NCBI RefSeq assembly: GCF_026341775.1
Contig: NZ_JAPEOB010000001.1
Location: 4,340,001-4,404,000 of the forward strand
Length of the DNA: 64,000 nt
Source: Streptomyces sp. NBC_00654
GTDB taxonomy: Bacteria > Actinomycetota > Actinomycetes > Streptomycetales > Streptomycetaceae
Direction: 5' to 3'
Part shown: piece after piece, positions 33,249 to 44,883 of the stretch
Numbering within the stretch: position 1 is the first letter of the stretch
How the letters are laid out: each line of letters opens with the position of its first letter
Made by a program: the position numbers and the translations under genes
Notes under the pieces: generated by a model
The model's input: only the letters and a program-made list of their open reading frames with translations
Database searches by the model: none
Told to the model about the DNA's origin: nothing

Positions 33249-34664
33249 TCAGCCGGCGAACCGGGCCATCCACGCCTCGATGTCGTCGGCCGACCTGGGC
33301 AGGCCCGCCGACAGGTTCTCGTGGCCGTCGTCGGTGACGACGAGGTCGTCCTCGATCCGGACACCGATGCCGCGCCACTCCTCGGGAACGGTGAGGTCGT
33401 CCGGCTGGAAGTACAGGCCGGGCTCCACGGTGAGCACCATGCCCGGCTCCAGCACGCCGTCGACGTACTCCTCGTTCCTGGCCTGCGCGCAGTCGTGGAC
33501 GTCCAGACCGAGCATGTGACCGGTGCCCGCCATGGTGAACCGGCGCTGGAGGCCGAGTTCGTACGCACGGTCGGCCGGTCCCTCGATGAAGCCCCACTCG
33601 ACCAGCCGGGCCGCCAGATGACGCTGGGACGCCTCGTGGAAGTCGCGGTACGCGGCACCCGGCTTGACCGCGGCGATACCGGCCTCCTGCGCCTCGTACA
33701 CCGCGTCGTAGACCTTGCGCTGCAGGGGAGTGAAGGTGCCGTTGATCGGAAGCGTGCGCGTGACATCAGCGGTGTAGAGGGTGCGTGTCTCCACGCCCGC
33801 GTCGAGCAGGAGCAGGTCTCCCGGGCGCACCGGGCCGTCGTTGTCGGTCCAGTGCATGATCGTGGCGTGCTCGCCCGCGGCGCAGATCGAGCCGTAGCCC
33901 AGGGCGTTGCCCTCCAGGCGTGCGCGGCGGAAGAACGTGCCCTCGATCCACCGCTCGGACGAGGCGACCGCGCGGGAGAGCTCACCGATCACATCGGTGA
34001 ATCCGCGCACCGTGGAGTCCACGGCCTTGCGGAGCTCGGCGATCTCCCAGTCGTCCTTGACGAGGCGGAGATCGCTGAGCGCCTCTTCGAGCTCGATGTC
34101 ACGCTCCTCCTCGGTGGTGACGGCGGCCTCCAGGGACGGGTCGATCCCGCGGACGATCCGGGTCGGCGCCGTGGAGGCGGCGGCCAGGTCATCGGCCGCC
34201 GTACGGACGTCCCGGCAGGGCAGACCGAGCACGGTCTGCGACTCGGCGAGGGAGCGGCGCCGGCCCATCCACAGCTCCGCCGTGGGGCCGGTCCAGAAAT
34301 CGTTGTTGTCCCGGCTGTCCCGCGGCAGCTGGTAGCAGAAGGCGTCATGGCCACCGTCCGCGCGGGGTTCGAGGACGAGAGCGCCGTCCCGGGCCTGGTC
34401 GCCGGTCATGTGCACATAGCCCGTGTACGCCCGGAACGGGTAGGTGTCGTCGTTGGAACGGACCTTGAGGTTCCCCGAGGGGATGACGAGGCGCTCGCCG
34501 GGGAAGCGCGCGGAGAGCGCGGCGCGGCGGCGGTCCGCGTACGGGGCCTGCTCGCCGGGCCGCAGGTCGTGCCGCTCGGTGTCCGCCCATCCCGTCCGCA
34601 TCAGCGCGGACAGTTCCTCGGAGATCTCCGAGTAGAGACCGTTCTTGCGGCGGCCTTTCGCCAC
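33249..34664 (-). CDS. pepP: Aminopeptidase P (Xaa-Pro aminopeptidase, M24B)
   Basis: This 471-residue protein has the creatinase/prolidase fold with all five metal ligands visible: DAGVETRTLYTADVTR (two Asp), GTGHMLGLDVHD (His), VEPGLY (Glu) and GVRIEDDLVVT (Glu). It removes the first residue from peptides that have proline in second place. The GTG at 34664 (MAKGRRKNGLYSEISEEL) matches the usual N-terminus of actinomycete homologues and has an AAGG 8 bases upstream; the longer frame to 34865 is arginine-rich. It is cytoplasmic and monocistronic, divergent from a TrmB-like regulator. Confidence 0.9.
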   Translation of the reverse strand: MAKGRRKNGLYSEISEELSALMRTGWADTERHDLRPGEQAPYADRRRAALSARFPGERLVIPSGNLKVRSNDDTYPFRAYTGYVHMTGDQARDGALVLEPRADGGHDAFCYQLPRDSRDNNDFWTGPTAELWMGRRRSLAESQTVLGLPCRDVRTAADDLAAASTAPTRIVRGIDPSLEAAVTTEEERDIELEEALSDLRLVKDDWEIAELRKAVDSTVRGFTDVIGELSRAVASSERWIEGTFFRRARLEGNALGYGSICAAGEHATIMHWTDNDGPVRPGDLLLLDAGVETRTLYTADVTRTLPINGTFTPLQRKVYDAVYEAQEAGIAAVKPGAAYRDFHEASQRHLAARLVEWGFIEGPADRAYELGLQRRFTMAGTGHMLGLDVHDCAQARNEEYVDGVLEPGMVLTVEPGLYFQPDDLTVPEEWRGIGVRIEDDLVVTDDGHENLSAGLPRSADDIEAWMARFAG

Positions 34665-34879
34665 GGCGTACACCTTCTTCCGGGTGGATTTCCAGAACAG
34701 CGAGGGACGGCGGGAACCGTACGGGCGGGACTGCTCCCGGGAACGGCTCCGGCTTCCTCGCTGCCGCCGTTCATCAGCGGCTCCCGGACGGTATCCGCTG
34801 CCGCGCGCGCGTGGTGCCCGGGAGTGCCACTGGCACTGATCGGACACGGAGCTGTACGGCACCATCGATAATCGGGCCC

Positions 34880-35863
34880 ATGACGAACGTGAAACTCGGC
34901 GAGGCCCTGCGGCTTCTGGGCATCGACCACGCGGCGGTCCGGGTCTATCTTGTGCTGCTCGAACTGGCGCCCGCTCCGCTGAGTGCGATCGAGGCCGCGT
35001 CCGGTCTGGGCGGTGCGGAACTGGCCAGGGCGTACGGTGCGCTCGTCGACGCCGGTCTGGCCAGCGCCGCCGAGGAGGGCGGGGACGTGGTGGCCCCGGT
35101 TCCGCCGACCGCGGGGCTGGAGATCCTCGCCCGGCACCGGGCCGCCGAGATCGAGGAGTCGCGCATCGCCGTCGGGGGCGCGTTCGAGTCGTTCCGGCGG
35201 CAGCGGCTCGCCGCGTACAACGACAATCTCGTCGAGGTCGTCACGGGCGAGGCCATCGGCGCCAGGATTCGGCACGCCTGGGTGAGTGCCCGGAACCAGA
35301 TCCGGCAGTTCGAGTCACCGCCCTACTTCCCCCTGGCGGGAGCCACGGACGACGCGCTGGCCACGCTCGCCCGCGGTGTGACGCAGCGCGTCGTGTACTC
35401 GCGCGAGTCACTGGAGTATCCAGGTCACCTGAAGGACGTCATCGAACCGTGCATCAAGGCGGGCGAACAGGCCAGGGTGCTGCCGTCGGTACCCGTCAAG
35501 CTCGTGATCATCGACGAGGCGTACGCCCTCGTGTCGTTGTCGATCAAAGAGGCCGACGTGCACAACACCATGCTGGTCGTGCAGCCGTGCGGCCTGCTCT
35601 CCGCACTCGTGGCGCTCTTCGAGCAGTCCTGGCAGAACGCCCTGCCGTTCCACGGCCGCACCACACGACCGGGCGGCCTGCCACCGGCCGACCGCCGGCT
35701 GCTGTGGCTCCTGGCGGGCGGCGCGAGCGACGACATCATCGCCCGCGAGCTGGGAATCAGCCGCCGTACGCTGTTCCGCCGCCTGCAGGTCCTGATGGCC
35801 CAGCTGGGCGCCGCGAACCGTTTCCAGATGGCCCTGCAGGCACAGCGCTCCGGGTGGCTGTGA
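34880..35863 (+). CDS. TrmB-like regulator with LuxR-type C-terminal HTH
   Basis: This 327-residue protein starts with a winged-helix segment like TrmB regulators (ALRLLGIDHAAVRVYLVLLE, APLSAIEAASGLGGAELARA). The C-terminal end, from about residue 275, is a LuxR-type HTH (LPPADRRLLWLLAGGASDDI, IARELGISRRTLFRRLQVLM). The middle part may bind a ligand. It lies next to the PKS gene and could control it. The two genes are convergent and 73 bases apart, so a shared promoter is not possible; any control would be in trans. Two-HTH proteins of this kind occur beside secondary-metabolite genes. Confidence 0.8.
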   Translation: MTNVKLGEALRLLGIDHAAVRVYLVLLELAPAPLSAIEAASGLGGAELARAYGALVDAGLASAAEEGGDVVAPVPPTAGLEILARHRAAEIEESRIAVGGAFESFRRQRLAAYNDNLVEVVTGEAIGARIRHAWVSARNQIRQFESPPYFPLAGATDDALATLARGVTQRVVYSRESLEYPGHLKDVIEPCIKAGEQARVLPSVPVKLVIIDEAYALVSLSIKEADVHNTMLVVQPCGLLSALVALFEQSWQNALPFHGRTTRPGGLPPADRRLLWLLAGGASDDIIARELGISRRTLFRRLQVLMAQLGAANRFQMALQAQRSGWL

Positions 35864-35936
35864 CCGGCACACCGCCCCGCGGAAGCGCCGCCGCGGCACG
35901 AAGACTCCACCCGCACCCGCATTCGTACCTGTCGCC

Positions 35937-38900
35937 TCAGGCCCGGTCACCGAGCCACTGGTGGATGGCGAGTGCGGTGGTGCGGGCGTGTTCCTCCAGC
36001 ATGGTGAAGTGGTCCCCGGGCACGGTGACCTCGGCGTGCGGCAGGCTCCAGTCCGGGGCGGGGCCGGTGCCGGGCAGCAGGTCCCGGGCCCGTACGTACA
36101 GGGTGGGACAGGCGAGCGGCGCGGGCTTCCAGTCGCCGAAGAGCTCGAAGTATCCCGCCATGGCGGTGAGCCGGTCGGGCTCGGCGGCGGCGAACTCCGC
36201 CGCCCGGCGCAGCATGTCCGAGGTCATCGCGGAGAGCGCCCGCCCCCGGTCGCCGTGACCGGGCGGATAGGTGTCCAGCAGGACGACGGCCGCCGGGGCG
36301 GCACCCTCGGACTCCAGACGCTCGGCCACGGCATGGGCCACCCAGCCACCGGCCGACCGCCCCAGCAGTACCGGGGGGCCGTCGGGGGCGGCTGCGCGGA
36401 CGGCGGCGGCCTGGGCGGTGACGAAGGCGTCCAGTGTGGCGGGCAGAGCCTCACGGGGCTCGAACCCCGGGTGCCGCACCGCGGAGACCGGCCGCAGCCC
36501 GCGCAGTCCGGCGCCGAGTCGCGCGTACTCCTGCGGACCGGACAGCGCGCTGAGCGCGGGCGAGCAGACCAGCCGGGCCGCCGTTCCACCTGTCGCGAGG
36601 ACGACGGGTGCGTGCGCCGCACCGGGCGCCCCCGTCCTGTCGAAGACCGGGCGGAGGCGCCCGGCGATGGTGAGGAGCGCCATGCCGTCCCAGCTCCGGC
36701 CCCGGGCGCACGCGGTACGGAAGAGCGCGCCCAGGGAGTCCGGGGCTTCCCCGGCGTGCGGTGCGCCGACGGCCCGCACCCGGGCGTCCGGCGGAGTGCC
36801 CGCCTGCGTGTCGTCCCCCGCGCCGACGCCCGCGCCACCCGCCGGGCCCGAGTCAGGTGCCTCGGCGGCATACCGTCGCGTCAGCTCGGCGGTGAGCGCC
36901 CGGGGGGTCGGGAAGTCGAACAGCAGCGTGGACGGCAGTGCCAGTCCGGTCCACGCAGCGAGCTCATTGCGCAGATCGACCGCGGCCAGGGAGTCCAGCC
37001 CCAGGTCCGCCAGCACCGTTTCCTCACCGATCTCGCCCGCCCCCTCCCAGTGGCCCAGGACGCGGGCGGCCAGGGTCCGGACCTTGGTGAGCAGCGCCTC
37101 GCCCTGCTCGCCGGAGGGTGCGGCCGCCGGTTCCGGGCCGCGCCGCTCCCCGTCCCGGTCGTCCGTGCCGGCCGCAGGTGCCGGGAGCGGGCCCGCCGCC
37201 CGCTCGCCGCCGCGGAGAGCGGCCGGGGCGAGCCGCGCCGCCACCACCACGGGTTCGTCCCCGGCCACGGCGGCGTCGAAGAGGGCCAGGCCTTCCTCCG
37301 GCCCGAGCGGGCCGAACCCGGAGCGGTCCATCCGCTGCCGGTCCGCGTCGCCGAGCTGCGCCATCATGCCGTCGTTCTGCCGCCAGGGGCCCCAGGCGAT
37401 CGACGTCCCGGGCAGTCCGAGCCGCCCGCGGTGTCGTGCCAAGGCATCCAGCACACAGTTGGCCGCGGCGTAGTTGGCCTGGCCGGCGGAGCCGAAGGTG
37501 CCCGCCACCGAGGAGAACAGCGCGAACACGGCCAGGTTGTGTCCCCGGGTCAGTTCGTGCAGAGCGAGAGCGGCGTCCGCCTTGGGGCGCAGCACCTGCC
37601 GCAGACGGTCGGTGGTGAGCGCCGTGACGACACCGTCGTCCAGCACCCCCGCGGTGTGCACCACACCCGTCAGCGGGTGGGCCGCCGGTACGGCGTCGAG
37701 CAGGGCGGCGAGCGCGGTCCGGTCGGCGACGTCACAGGCGTGAACGGCCACCTCCGCGCCCGCCGCACGCAGCTCCGCGACGAGTTCCCGGGCCCCCGGA
37801 GCGCCGGGCCCGCGCCGGCCGGCGAGCAGCAGACGCCGCACTCCGTGGGCGGTGACCAGGTGCCGAGCCACCAGCATGCCCAGGGAACCGGTGCCGCCGG
37901 TGACCAGGACGGTGCCCTCCGGGTCGAGCGGGCGCCGCTTCCGCGGCTCCGGTGCCGCCTCGGCCGGTGTCACCAGCTCCGGCACGTACGCCGTCCCCGC
38001 GCGTACGGCCGCCTCCGGTACCGACGCGGCCAGCAGGGCGGGCAGGGCACTCCAGGAACCGGGCCGTCCGTCCACGTCGATCAGGGCGAAGCGGCCCGGG
38101 TTCTCCCGCACGGCCGAGCGGACCAGTCCCCATACCGGCGCGTGCGACGGTACGGACCCCGCTTCGCCGGACCGGCCGTCAACGCCGTGGCCGACGTCGT
38201 CCGCGTGGAGAGCGTCGTCGGCCGGAGCGACGGCGCCGGACGTCACGAGGACGAGCCGGGAGCGGGACAGGCGAGGCTCGGCGAGCCACTCCTGTACGAG
38301 CCCGAGCGCCCAGCCCGCTGCCCGCAGCATCCCGTCAGCCTGGTCCCGCGCGTCCCCGGCCGCACCGGGCGGCGGGCACGGTGCCACGACGACGGCCGAC
38401 GACGCGTCGCACGCCGCCGGGCCGGCGTACACCGGGACGCCGGAACCCGGGGGTGCGAGGGCGTCCACCAGCGGTGTGCCCGCCGTGCCCAGAACCCCCC
38501 AGCGGGGCATCGCCACGGGCGCGGGCGGCTCGGCCAGCGGCACCCAGTCCGTCCGGTGAAGGGCACCGGTGACCGTGTCCGCCGTCGCCGGGCCGGTACG
38601 CGGCAGGGGCCGGAGCGTCAGCGAACGGATCGTCGCCACCGGCGAGCCCGTCTCGTCGGTCAGTTCCACTCCGGCCCGACCGTCGGGCCCGGGAGTCAGC
38701 CGTACCCGCACGCGCCGTACGCGTGTGGTGTGCACGCGCACTCCGCCGAAGGCGAACGGCAGGGACAGTCCGCCCGGTTCCGGACCGGCCGTCCCGGAAC
38801 CGTTCGTGACCAGGCTGTCCAGGGCCAGGGCGTGCAGCGCCGCGTCGAGCAGCGCGGGATGCAGGACGAAGTCCGGACCGTCCGACTCCGGGCGCGGCGC

Positions 38901-41900
38901 GCGGACCGCTTCGGGAAGCTCGACGTCGGCGTACAGCTCCTCCCCGTGCCGCCAGGCGGCGCGCATGCCCCGGAAGGCGGGGCCGTAGCGCAGTCCGTCG
39001 GCGGCCAGCCGGTCGTACGGACCGGCCCCCGCGCCGTCGGCAGGCAGTGGAATCGTCGCCTCGGGCGGCCAGGGCGCCTCCGGACACGACTCCTGCGGCC
39101 GGGGCGTCTGAGCGGGCGAAAGAGTGCCGGCGGCGTTCCGGAGCCAGGGCCGGTCACCCGGCGGATCGTGCGGCCGGGAGTGGAGGAGCACGGTCCGGCG
39201 TCCCGCGTGGTCCGCCCCCGACACCTTCACCTGCAGGGCGACGGCACCGTCCGGGGGCAGGGTCAGCGGCGCGGTCAGGACCAGTTCGTCCAGGACGGCC
39301 GCGCCCACCGACCCACCGGCGTGCAGAGCCATGTCGACGAAGGCGGTTCCCGGCAGCAGGATCTCCCCGGCCACCACATGGTCGGCGAGCCATGGGTGGT
39401 CGCGCACCGAGAGCACCCCGCTCAGCAGCAGCCCGTCGTCCTCCGCCGTGCGGGTGACCGACCGGAGGAACGGATGGGCGGGCTCAGCCGTCGAGGGCAC
39501 GGGCGAAAGCTCCGGGGTGGCCTCCAGCCAGTACCGGCGGCGCTGGAAGGCGTACGTGGGCAGTGCGCCGCGCCGTCCGCCGCGCCCGTCGAACACGGCC
39601 CGCCAGTCGACGGGCACGCCGTGGGCGTGCAGCGCGGCCAGCGTGTCGAGCAGGGCGTCCGCTTCCGGCCGAGCCCCGCGCAGTGTCGGCAGCACCAGCC
39701 GTGCCGGGCCCCGCTCGCCGCCGGCCGCCTCGCCCGTGTCCGGTCCGGCCGGGACGAGGCAGTCGCGTACCAGGCCGGTGAGCACCCCGTCCGGCCCCAG
39801 CTCGACGTAGTGTGCCGCGCCTCGGTCACCCAGGTGCGCCACCGAATCGGCGAACCGCACCGGACGGCGGACATGGTCCACCCAGAACTCCGGTGTGCGC
39901 AGCTCCTCGTCGGAGGCCGCCCGGCCCGGGACCGCGGTGATCAGCGGCAGCCGGGGCGCGGCGAAGGACAGCCGCCGCACCACATCCGCGAACTCGGCCA
40001 GCATGGGCTCCGTCCGGGCGGAGTGGAAGGCATGGCCGACCCGCAGCGGCTTCACCGAACGGCCCCGCTCGCGGAAGTACGCGGTCACCTCCCGCACCGC
40101 GGCCTCCTCGCCCGAGACCACCACCGAGGCGGGCCCGTTGACGGCGGCGATCTCCACGGCGCACCCGGTCCCGGCGAGGTGGGCGGCCACCTCGTCCACC
40201 CCGGCGGCCACGGCTGCCATCGCGCCGCCCGGAGGCAGGGCGCCCATCAGCCGGCCCCGGGCCTCCACCAGCGTGCACGCGTCCGCGAGGGACAGCACAC
40301 CGGCGACGTGTGCCGCCGTCACCTCGCCCACCGAGTGCCCCGCCACCAGGCCGGGGCGTACCCCCCAGGCCTCGAACTGCCGGAACAGGGCAGTCTCCAG
40401 GGCGAAGAGCGCCGGCTGCGTGAACCGGGTCGTATGCAGCAGCGCGCCCGCCTCCGTACCGGGCGCGGCGAACATGACGTCCCGCAGGGGCACCGGCAGC
40501 ATCGGGTCCAGCAGCGCACAGCACTCGTCCAGCGAACCGGCGAAGGCCGGATGCAGATCCCGCGCCCCGTACAGTTCACGGCCCATCCCGGCGCGCTGGC
40601 TGCCCTGGCCCGTGAACAGCAGGGCCAGCGGGCCCTGGTGGCGGGAGGTGCCCGTGTGCACTCCGGGCCGCCCGCCGTCCTCCGCCACGGTCCGCAGGGA
40701 GTCGAGCAGCTCGGCACGGTCACGGGCCACGAGCACGGCCCGGTGGTCGAAGGCCGCACGCGTGGTGGCGAGTGAGTACCCGATGTCCACCAGGGACGCG
40801 TCGGGCGCGGCGGCCACATGGTCGTACAGCCGTCGCGCCTGGGCCCGCAGCCCCGGCACGCTCCTGGCCGACACCGGAAAGGCCACGGAGGCCGGTCCGG
40901 GAGGCGCGGCACCTTCCGGCGTCGCCCCGGGCCGGTCGTGGCGGTTCGCCGTCCCGCCGTCCGCCACGGCACTCGGCGGTGCGGCCTCCCCGCCGTCCGG
41001 GGCCTCTTCGAGCAGCACATGGGCGTTGGTGCCACTGATTCCGAACGAGGACACCCCCGCCCGGCGCGGACGGTCCGTGGCGGACCACTCCACCGGCCGG
41101 GTCAGCAGCGCGATCCGTCCCGTCGACCAGTCGACACGGGGGGTCGGCTCGTCGGCGTGCAGCGTACGCGGGAGCATGCCGTGCCGCATCGCCTGCACCA
41201 TCTTGATCACCCCTGCCACTCCGGCGGCGGCCTGGGTGTGACCGATGTTCGACTTCACCGAGCCCAGCCGGAGGGGACGCTGCCGCGCCTGCCGCCCGTA
41301 CGTCGCGAAGAAGGCCTCCGCCTCGATGACGTCCCCCAGGCGGGTGCCGGTGCCGTGCGCCTCCACCGCGTCGATGTCCCCGGCATCCAGCCGCGCGTCC
41401 GCGAGAGCCTGGCGGATCACCCGCTGCTGCGCCGGTCCGTGGGGTGCGGTCAGACCGTTGCTCGCCCCGTCCTGGTTCACCGCCGACCCGCGCAGCACGG
41501 CCAGTACCGGAAGTCCGGCGCGGCGCGCCTCGGACAGCCGGCTCAGCAGCAGCATCCCCGCGCCCTCGGCCCACCCCGTGCCGTCGGCCGACGCGCCGAA
41601 CGCCTTGCAGCGGCCGTCGGGGGACAGCGCCCGCTGGCGGCTGAACTCCACGAACGACGAGGGTCCCGACATCACCGTGGCGCCGCCGGCCAACGCGAAG
41701 GCGCACTCGCCCCGGCGCAGTGCCTGGGCCGCCAGATGCAGAGCCACCAGGGACGACGAGCACGCCGTGTCCACGGTGATGGCCGGGCCTTCGAGGCCGA
41801 AGGTGTAGGCGATACGGCCCGAGGCGACGCTTCCGGCGTTGCCCAGGCCGAGGTACCCCTCGACATGCTCCGGCGTCCTCGTCAGGCCGCGGGCGTAGTC

Positions 41901-44177
41901 GCTGTACATCAGCCCGACGTACACCCCGGTCGCCGAGCCGCGCAGGGTGGCGGGGATCAGACCGGCGTGCTCGAAGGCCTCCCACGCCACTTCGAGCAGC
42001 AGCCGGTGCTGCGGATCCATGGCCAGCGCCTCGCGGGGAGAGATGCCGAAGAAGCCGGGGTCGAAGCGGTCCGCACCGGAGAGGAAGCCGCCTTCGCGCA
42101 CATACGTCCGTCCGGCCCGTCCGGGATCGGGGTCGTACAGCGCCCGGATGTCCCAGCCCCGGTCGGTGGGGAAGGGGCCGATGGCATCCCTCCCGTCGGC
42201 CACCAGCCGCCACAGGTCCTCGGGGGAGGTCACGCCTCCGGGATAGCGGCATGCCATCCCCACGATCACCACGGGATCGTCGTCCGACCGGGCCGCGCTC
42301 CGGTGCACGGACCCGGCACCGGCCGGCGCGGTGGCCTTCCGCGCACCGAGGTGGGCGGCGAGCGCGGCTGCGGTGGGAAAGTCGAAGGCGACCGCCTCGG
42401 AGAGCGGCAGGCCGGTGGCCGCCGACAGCCGCTCCCGCAGCACCGTCGCCGTCAGGGAGTCCATACCCAGGTCCCGCAGTGCCGTGCTCGGCTCCACCGC
42501 CTCCGCCGTGCAGCCGAGCACGGCCGCCACTTCGTTCCGCACCAGCGCCAGCAGGTCCTTCGGCGGCTCCCCGGTGGCCTCCGCGCCCAGCGCCCGTGCC
42601 GGCAGGCCGGCGATGCTCCGCCGCAGCGTCTTCCCGGAAGCGGTACGGGGGATCTCCGCCACCTCGAAGAGCTCGACGGGAACCTTGACGGCGGACAGTC
42701 CGGCTCGGCAGGCGGCGAGGACGTGCCCCCTGTCCAGCACGCCGCCACCCGGTTCGGGGACCAGATAGCCGACCGGCACCTCGCCGAAGAGGGGGTGCGG
42801 GCGTCCGGCCACGGCGGCGTCCGCCACCCCCGGCAGCCGCCGCAGTACCTCCTCCACCTCCGAAGGGTGGATGCTGACCCCGCCCCGAATGATCAGATCA
42901 CTCGCCCGGCCCGTGATCGCCAGTCCACCGGAGGCATCGATCCTGGCCAGATCACCCGTGCGGAACCAGCCCTCGCTCAGTACCTCCGCGGTGGCCTCCG
43001 GCCTGCCGTGGTAACCGGCCATGACCCCGGGCCCGTTGACCCACAGCTCACCCTCGCCCGTGTCCCGGCCGTCGGGGCCCCCGCCGACCCGGACGCGGGT
43101 GCCGGGCAGCACCCGGCCGCACGTCCCGGACGTCGCCCCGCCCGGCGCCGGCATGGTGACCGGGCCCGCCTCCGTGCTGCCGTAGTGCTCCAGGTAGGGA
43201 ACACGGCAGACGGCCTCGAAGGATTCGCGGAACCCGGGCCCCGCCGCGGCACCGGCGCTGACACAGCCCCGCAGCGCGGGGCCGCCGAGGCCGCCGCCGT
43301 CCCTTCCGCCCTCCTCGCCCCGTACCGCGTCGAGCAACGCCGAACAGGTTGTGGGGACCCCGCCGAGCAGCGTGAACGAGGCGTCGTCGCGGCGCAGTTC
43401 GCCGAGCACTTCCGCCACCGAGAACCGGGGCAGCAGTACGGCGCTCGCCCCCACCGCGATCACCCCGAGGAAGCACACCACCTGGCTCATCGCGTGATGG
43501 AGGGGCAGCGGCCACAGCACGTGGTCCCGTTCGGACAGGCCCAGGACGCCGACGAGGCCGGTCGCGACCGGCGCGAGACGGTTGCGCTGGGTGGACAGGA
43601 CTCCCTTGGGAACGCCGGAGGAGCCCGAGGTGTAGAGCAGCCAGGCCACGTCGTCCAGTGCGAGATCGTCCCGGGCCGGTGTCCGGGGCTCCGAACCCGC
43701 CAACTCCTCGTACCGCAGAAAGCCGTCCGGGCCCCTGGCGTCCGCCCCCTCCGCCCTGTCCTCGTCGCCGCCCTCCGCCACCACCACGGTCAGCCCGGGT
43801 CGGGACAGCAGCGTGCGCCGCCGCGCCAGGCAGGCGTCGTCGGTGATGAGCACCCGAGCCCCGCTGTCGTCCAGCAAGCGGGTCAGTTCCCCCTCCGGGT
43901 TCCCGGTGTCCAGAGGTACGCCCACGCCGCCGGCCCGGGTGACGGCGAGCAGGCTCTCGACCGCCTCGACCCGGTTGCCGAGCAGTACGGCCACTCGGTC
44001 GCCGCGCGCCAGACCGAGTTCTGCCAGGTGACCGGCCAGCCGAGCGGTCCGCCGTTCCAGCTCCCGGTAGGTCACACGTGTGAACCGGTCCTGGAAACAG
44101 ACCTTGTCCCCGAGGCGCCGGGCGTGGTGCCCGAGCAGTTGTGGCAGTGGTGTGACGATGTCGGCGCGCGGACCCAC
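35937..44177 (-). CDS. Single-module type I PKS: CoA ligase-ACP-KS-AT-DH-KR-ACP-TE
   Basis: This 2746-residue protein starts at GTG 44177 with AAGGAGG 7 bases upstream. Domains in order, with approximate residues: AMP/CoA ligase 20-500 ([22 protein letters not shown]); ACP near 572 (LGMDSLT); KS with [13 protein letters not shown] near 806 and later EAHGTGT and [12 protein letters not shown] with GHSVGE near 1279 and HAFH near 1381, which indicates malonyl-CoA; DH near 1599 ([13 protein letters not shown]); KR near 2087 with the LDD motif (B-type) and catalytic Tyr near 2234; ACP near 2396; TE with GRSAGG near 2605. It should activate a free acid, add one or more C2 units, reduce and dehydrate, then release the product. 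Confidence 0.93.
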   Translation of the reverse strand: MGPRADIVTPLPQLLGHHARRLGDKVCFQDRFTRVTYRELERRTARLAGHLAELGLARGDRVAVLLGNRVEAVESLLAVTRAGGVGVPLDTGNPEGELTRLLDDSGARVLITDDACLARRRTLLSRPGLTVVVAEGGDEDRAEGADARGPDGFLRYEELAGSEPRTPARDDLALDDVAWLLYTSGSSGVPKGVLSTQRNRLAPVATGLVGVLGLSERDHVLWPLPLHHAMSQVVCFLGVIAVGASAVLLPRFSVAEVLGELRRDDASFTLLGGVPTTCSALLDAVRGEEGGRDGGGLGGPALRGCVSAGAAAGPGFRESFEAVCRVPYLEHYGSTEAGPVTMPAPGGATSGTCGRVLPGTRVRVGGGPDGRDTGEGELWVNGPGVMAGYHGRPEATAEVLSEGWFRTGDLARIDASGGLAITGRASDLIIRGGVSIHPSEVEEVLRRLPGVADAAVAGRPHPLFGEVPVGYLVPEPGGGVLDRGHVLAACRAGLSAVKVPVELFEVAEIPRTASGKTLRRSIAGLPARALGAEATGEPPKDLLALVRNEVAAVLGCTAEAVEPSTALRDLGMDSLTATVLRERLSAATGLPLSEAVAFDFPTAAALAAHLGARKATAPAGAGSVHRSAARSDDDPVVIVGMACRYPGGVTSPEDLWRLVADGRDAIGPFPTDRGWDIRALYDPDPGRAGRTYVREGGFLSGADRFDPGFFGISPREALAMDPQHRLLLEVAWEAFEHAGLIPATLRGSATGVYVGLMYSDYARGLTRTPEHVEGYLGLGNAGSVASGRIAYTFGLEGPAITVDTACSSSLVALHLAAQALRRGECAFALAGGATVMSGPSSFVEFSRQRALSPDGRCKAFGASADGTGWAEGAGMLLLSRLSEARRAGLPVLAVLRGSAVNQDGASNGLTAPHGPAQQRVIRQALADARLDAGDIDAVEAHGTGTRLGDVIEAEAFFATYGRQARQRPLRLGSVKSNIGHTQAAAGVAGVIKMVQAMRHGMLPRTLHADEPTPRVDWSTGRIALLTRPVEWSATDRPRRAGVSSFGISGTNAHVLLEEAPDGGEAAPPSAVADGGTANRHDRPGATPEGAAPPGPASVAFPVSARSVPGLRAQARRLYDHVAAAPDASLVDIGYSLATTRAAFDHRAVLVARDRAELLDSLRTVAEDGGRPGVHTGTSRHQGPLALLFTGQGSQRAGMGRELYGARDLHPAFAGSLDECCALLDPMLPVPLRDVMFAAPGTEAGALLHTTRFTQPALFALETALFRQFEAWGVRPGLVAGHSVGEVTAAHVAGVLSLADACTLVEARGRLMGALPPGGAMAAVAAGVDEVAAHLAGTGCAVEIAAVNGPASVVVSGEEAAVREVTAYFRERGRSVKPLRVGHAFHSARTEPMLAEFADVVRRLSFAAPRLPLITAVPGRAASDEELRTPEFWVDHVRRPVRFADSVAHLGDRGAAHYVELGPDGVLTGLVRDCLVPAGPDTGEAAGGERGPARLVLPTLRGARPEADALLDTLAALHAHGVPVDWRAVFDGRGGRRGALPTYAFQRRRYWLEATPELSPVPSTAEPAHPFLRSVTRTAEDDGLLLSGVLSVRDHPWLADHVVAGEILLPGTAFVDMALHAGGSVGAAVLDELVLTAPLTLPPDGAVALQVKVSGADHAGRRTVLLHSRPHDPPGDRPWLRNAAGTLSPAQTPRPQESCPEAPWPPEATIPLPADGAGAGPYDRLAADGLRYGPAFRGMRAAWRHGEELYADVELPEAVRAPRPESDGPDFVLHPALLDAALHALALDSLVTNGSGTAGPEPGGLSLPFAFGGVRVHTTRVRRVRVRLTPGPDGRAGVELTDETGSPVATIRSLTLRPLPRTGPATADTVTGALHRTDWVPLAEPPAPVAMPRWGVLGTAGTPLVDALAPPGSGVPVYAGPAACDASSAVVVAPCPPPGAAGDARDQADGMLRAAGWALGLVQEWLAEPRLSRSRLVLVTSGAVAPADDALHADDVGHGVDGRSGEAGSVPSHAPVWGLVRSAVRENPGRFALIDVDGRPGSWSALPALLAASVPEAAVRAGTAYVPELVTPAEAAPEPRKRRPLDPEGTVLVTGGTGSLGMLVARHLVTAHGVRRLLLAGRRGPGAPGARELVAELRAAGAEVAVHACDVADRTALAALLDAVPAAHPLTGVVHTAGVLDDGVVTALTTDRLRQVLRPKADAALALHELTRGHNLAVFALFSSVAGTFGSAGQANYAAANCVLDALARHRGRLGLPGTSIAWGPWRQNDGMMAQLGDADRQRMDRSGFGPLGPEEGLALFDAAVAGDEPVVVAARLAPAALRGGERAAGPLPAPAAGTDDRDGERRGPEPAAAPSGEQGEALLTKVRTLAARVLGHWEGAGEIGEETVLADLGLDSLAAVDLRNELAAWTGLALPSTLLFDFPTPRALTAELTRRYAAEAPDSGPAGGAGVGAGDDTQAGTPPDARVRAVGAPHAGEAPDSLGALFRTACARGRSWDGMALLTIAGRLRPVFDRTGAPGAAHAPVVLATGGTAARLVCSPALSALSGPQEYARLGAGLRGLRPVSAVRHPGFEPREALPATLDAFVTAQAAAVRAAAPDGPPVLLGRSAGGWVAHAVAERLESEGAAPAAVVLLDTYPPGHGDRGRALSAMTSDMLRRAAEFAAAEPDRLTAMAGYFELFGDWKPAPLACPTLYVRARDLLPGTGPAPDWSLPHAEVTVPGDHFTMLEEHARTTALAIHQWLGDRA

Positions 44178-44677
44178 CGCATGACCTCCTTGAGACGACC
44201 CGTCGTTGAGGACGACGGCACGGTGTACCGGGTTGCCTTCCAGTGCCGATTCGAGCCCCGCCGGAGTGCCGTCGACCCATTCGGGTGACGGGCACGAGCC
44301 ACGCCGAGGGGGGAGCGTATCCACCGGACCGACAGCGTCCCGGCGCGTCGCCGGCCCGACATGACCCACAGCGAACCGGGTGGCGCGGGACCCGGTGCGA
44401 GGGGCAGCGTCCCGGATCGTCCCGTCACGGAGCGCGGACCGCGCCTTCACCCGCCCACGGGCGGCCCGGCGGCGTCCCCGCGACCCGCGGCAGAGGCCGG
44501 CCTCGACCGACCCGGCCTGCCCGCAGGCACCTCGGCCAGGGCCCAGGAATTGCTTGAACCGTCCGCTCACGCATTCCTGAGGTCACTCGAACGGCGCACG
44601 CGCGGTCGTCCTGGGCCGCTACCCGTCACAGGCTCGTACTTCCCTCATCGCTCGTATTTCCCGGATCGAAGAAAGAG
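44178..44677. other. Upstream region of the PKS gene
   Basis: About 500 bases between the PKS start (minus) and a small plus-strand frame. The frame upstream of the PKS start is open but rich in arginine and glycine, and is not homologous. Two near-identical 12-bp direct repeats (CTCGTACTTCCC at 44633-44644 and CTCGTATTTCCC at 44651-44662) may be a regulator site. No clear promoter is visible. Confidence 0.4.
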
Positions 44678-44869
44678 GTGGCCATGAGCAGCGCGACCGC
44701 GCCCCGGGTTCCCGGTCCGGACGGTTCCGCACCGCGCCGGGACCCCGTCGGCTCCGCGAGCCCCTGGGCTCCCGGAGCCGCGATGTCCGCCGGTGTCCCG
44801 ATGCGCGTGACCGGTGCCCTCGCCATCCGGGCGCTCTGCGCGGACCACCCGGACCGAGCCGCGCTCTGA
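44678..44869 (+). CDS. Doubtful small ORF upstream of the SulP relic
   Basis: A 63-residue frame (GTG 44678, with an ATG at 44684) follows AAAGAGG. The sequence (MAMSSATAPRVPGPDGSAPR at the start) is proline-, alanine- and serine-rich without domain, signal or membrane segment. Only the ribosome-binding site supports it. It could be a leader of the following gene or no gene at all. Confidence 0.3.
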   Translation: MAMSSATAPRVPGPDGSAPRRDPVGSASPWAPGAAMSAGVPMRVTGALAIRALCADHPDRAAL

Positions 44870-44883
44870 GAGCGGGGAAGGGC

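Noticed and set aside
35961..40775. Plus-strand frame of 1604 codons opposite the PKS
   Set aside because: A shadow frame: the opposite strand has complete PKS domains with all catalytic motifs, while this frame has none.
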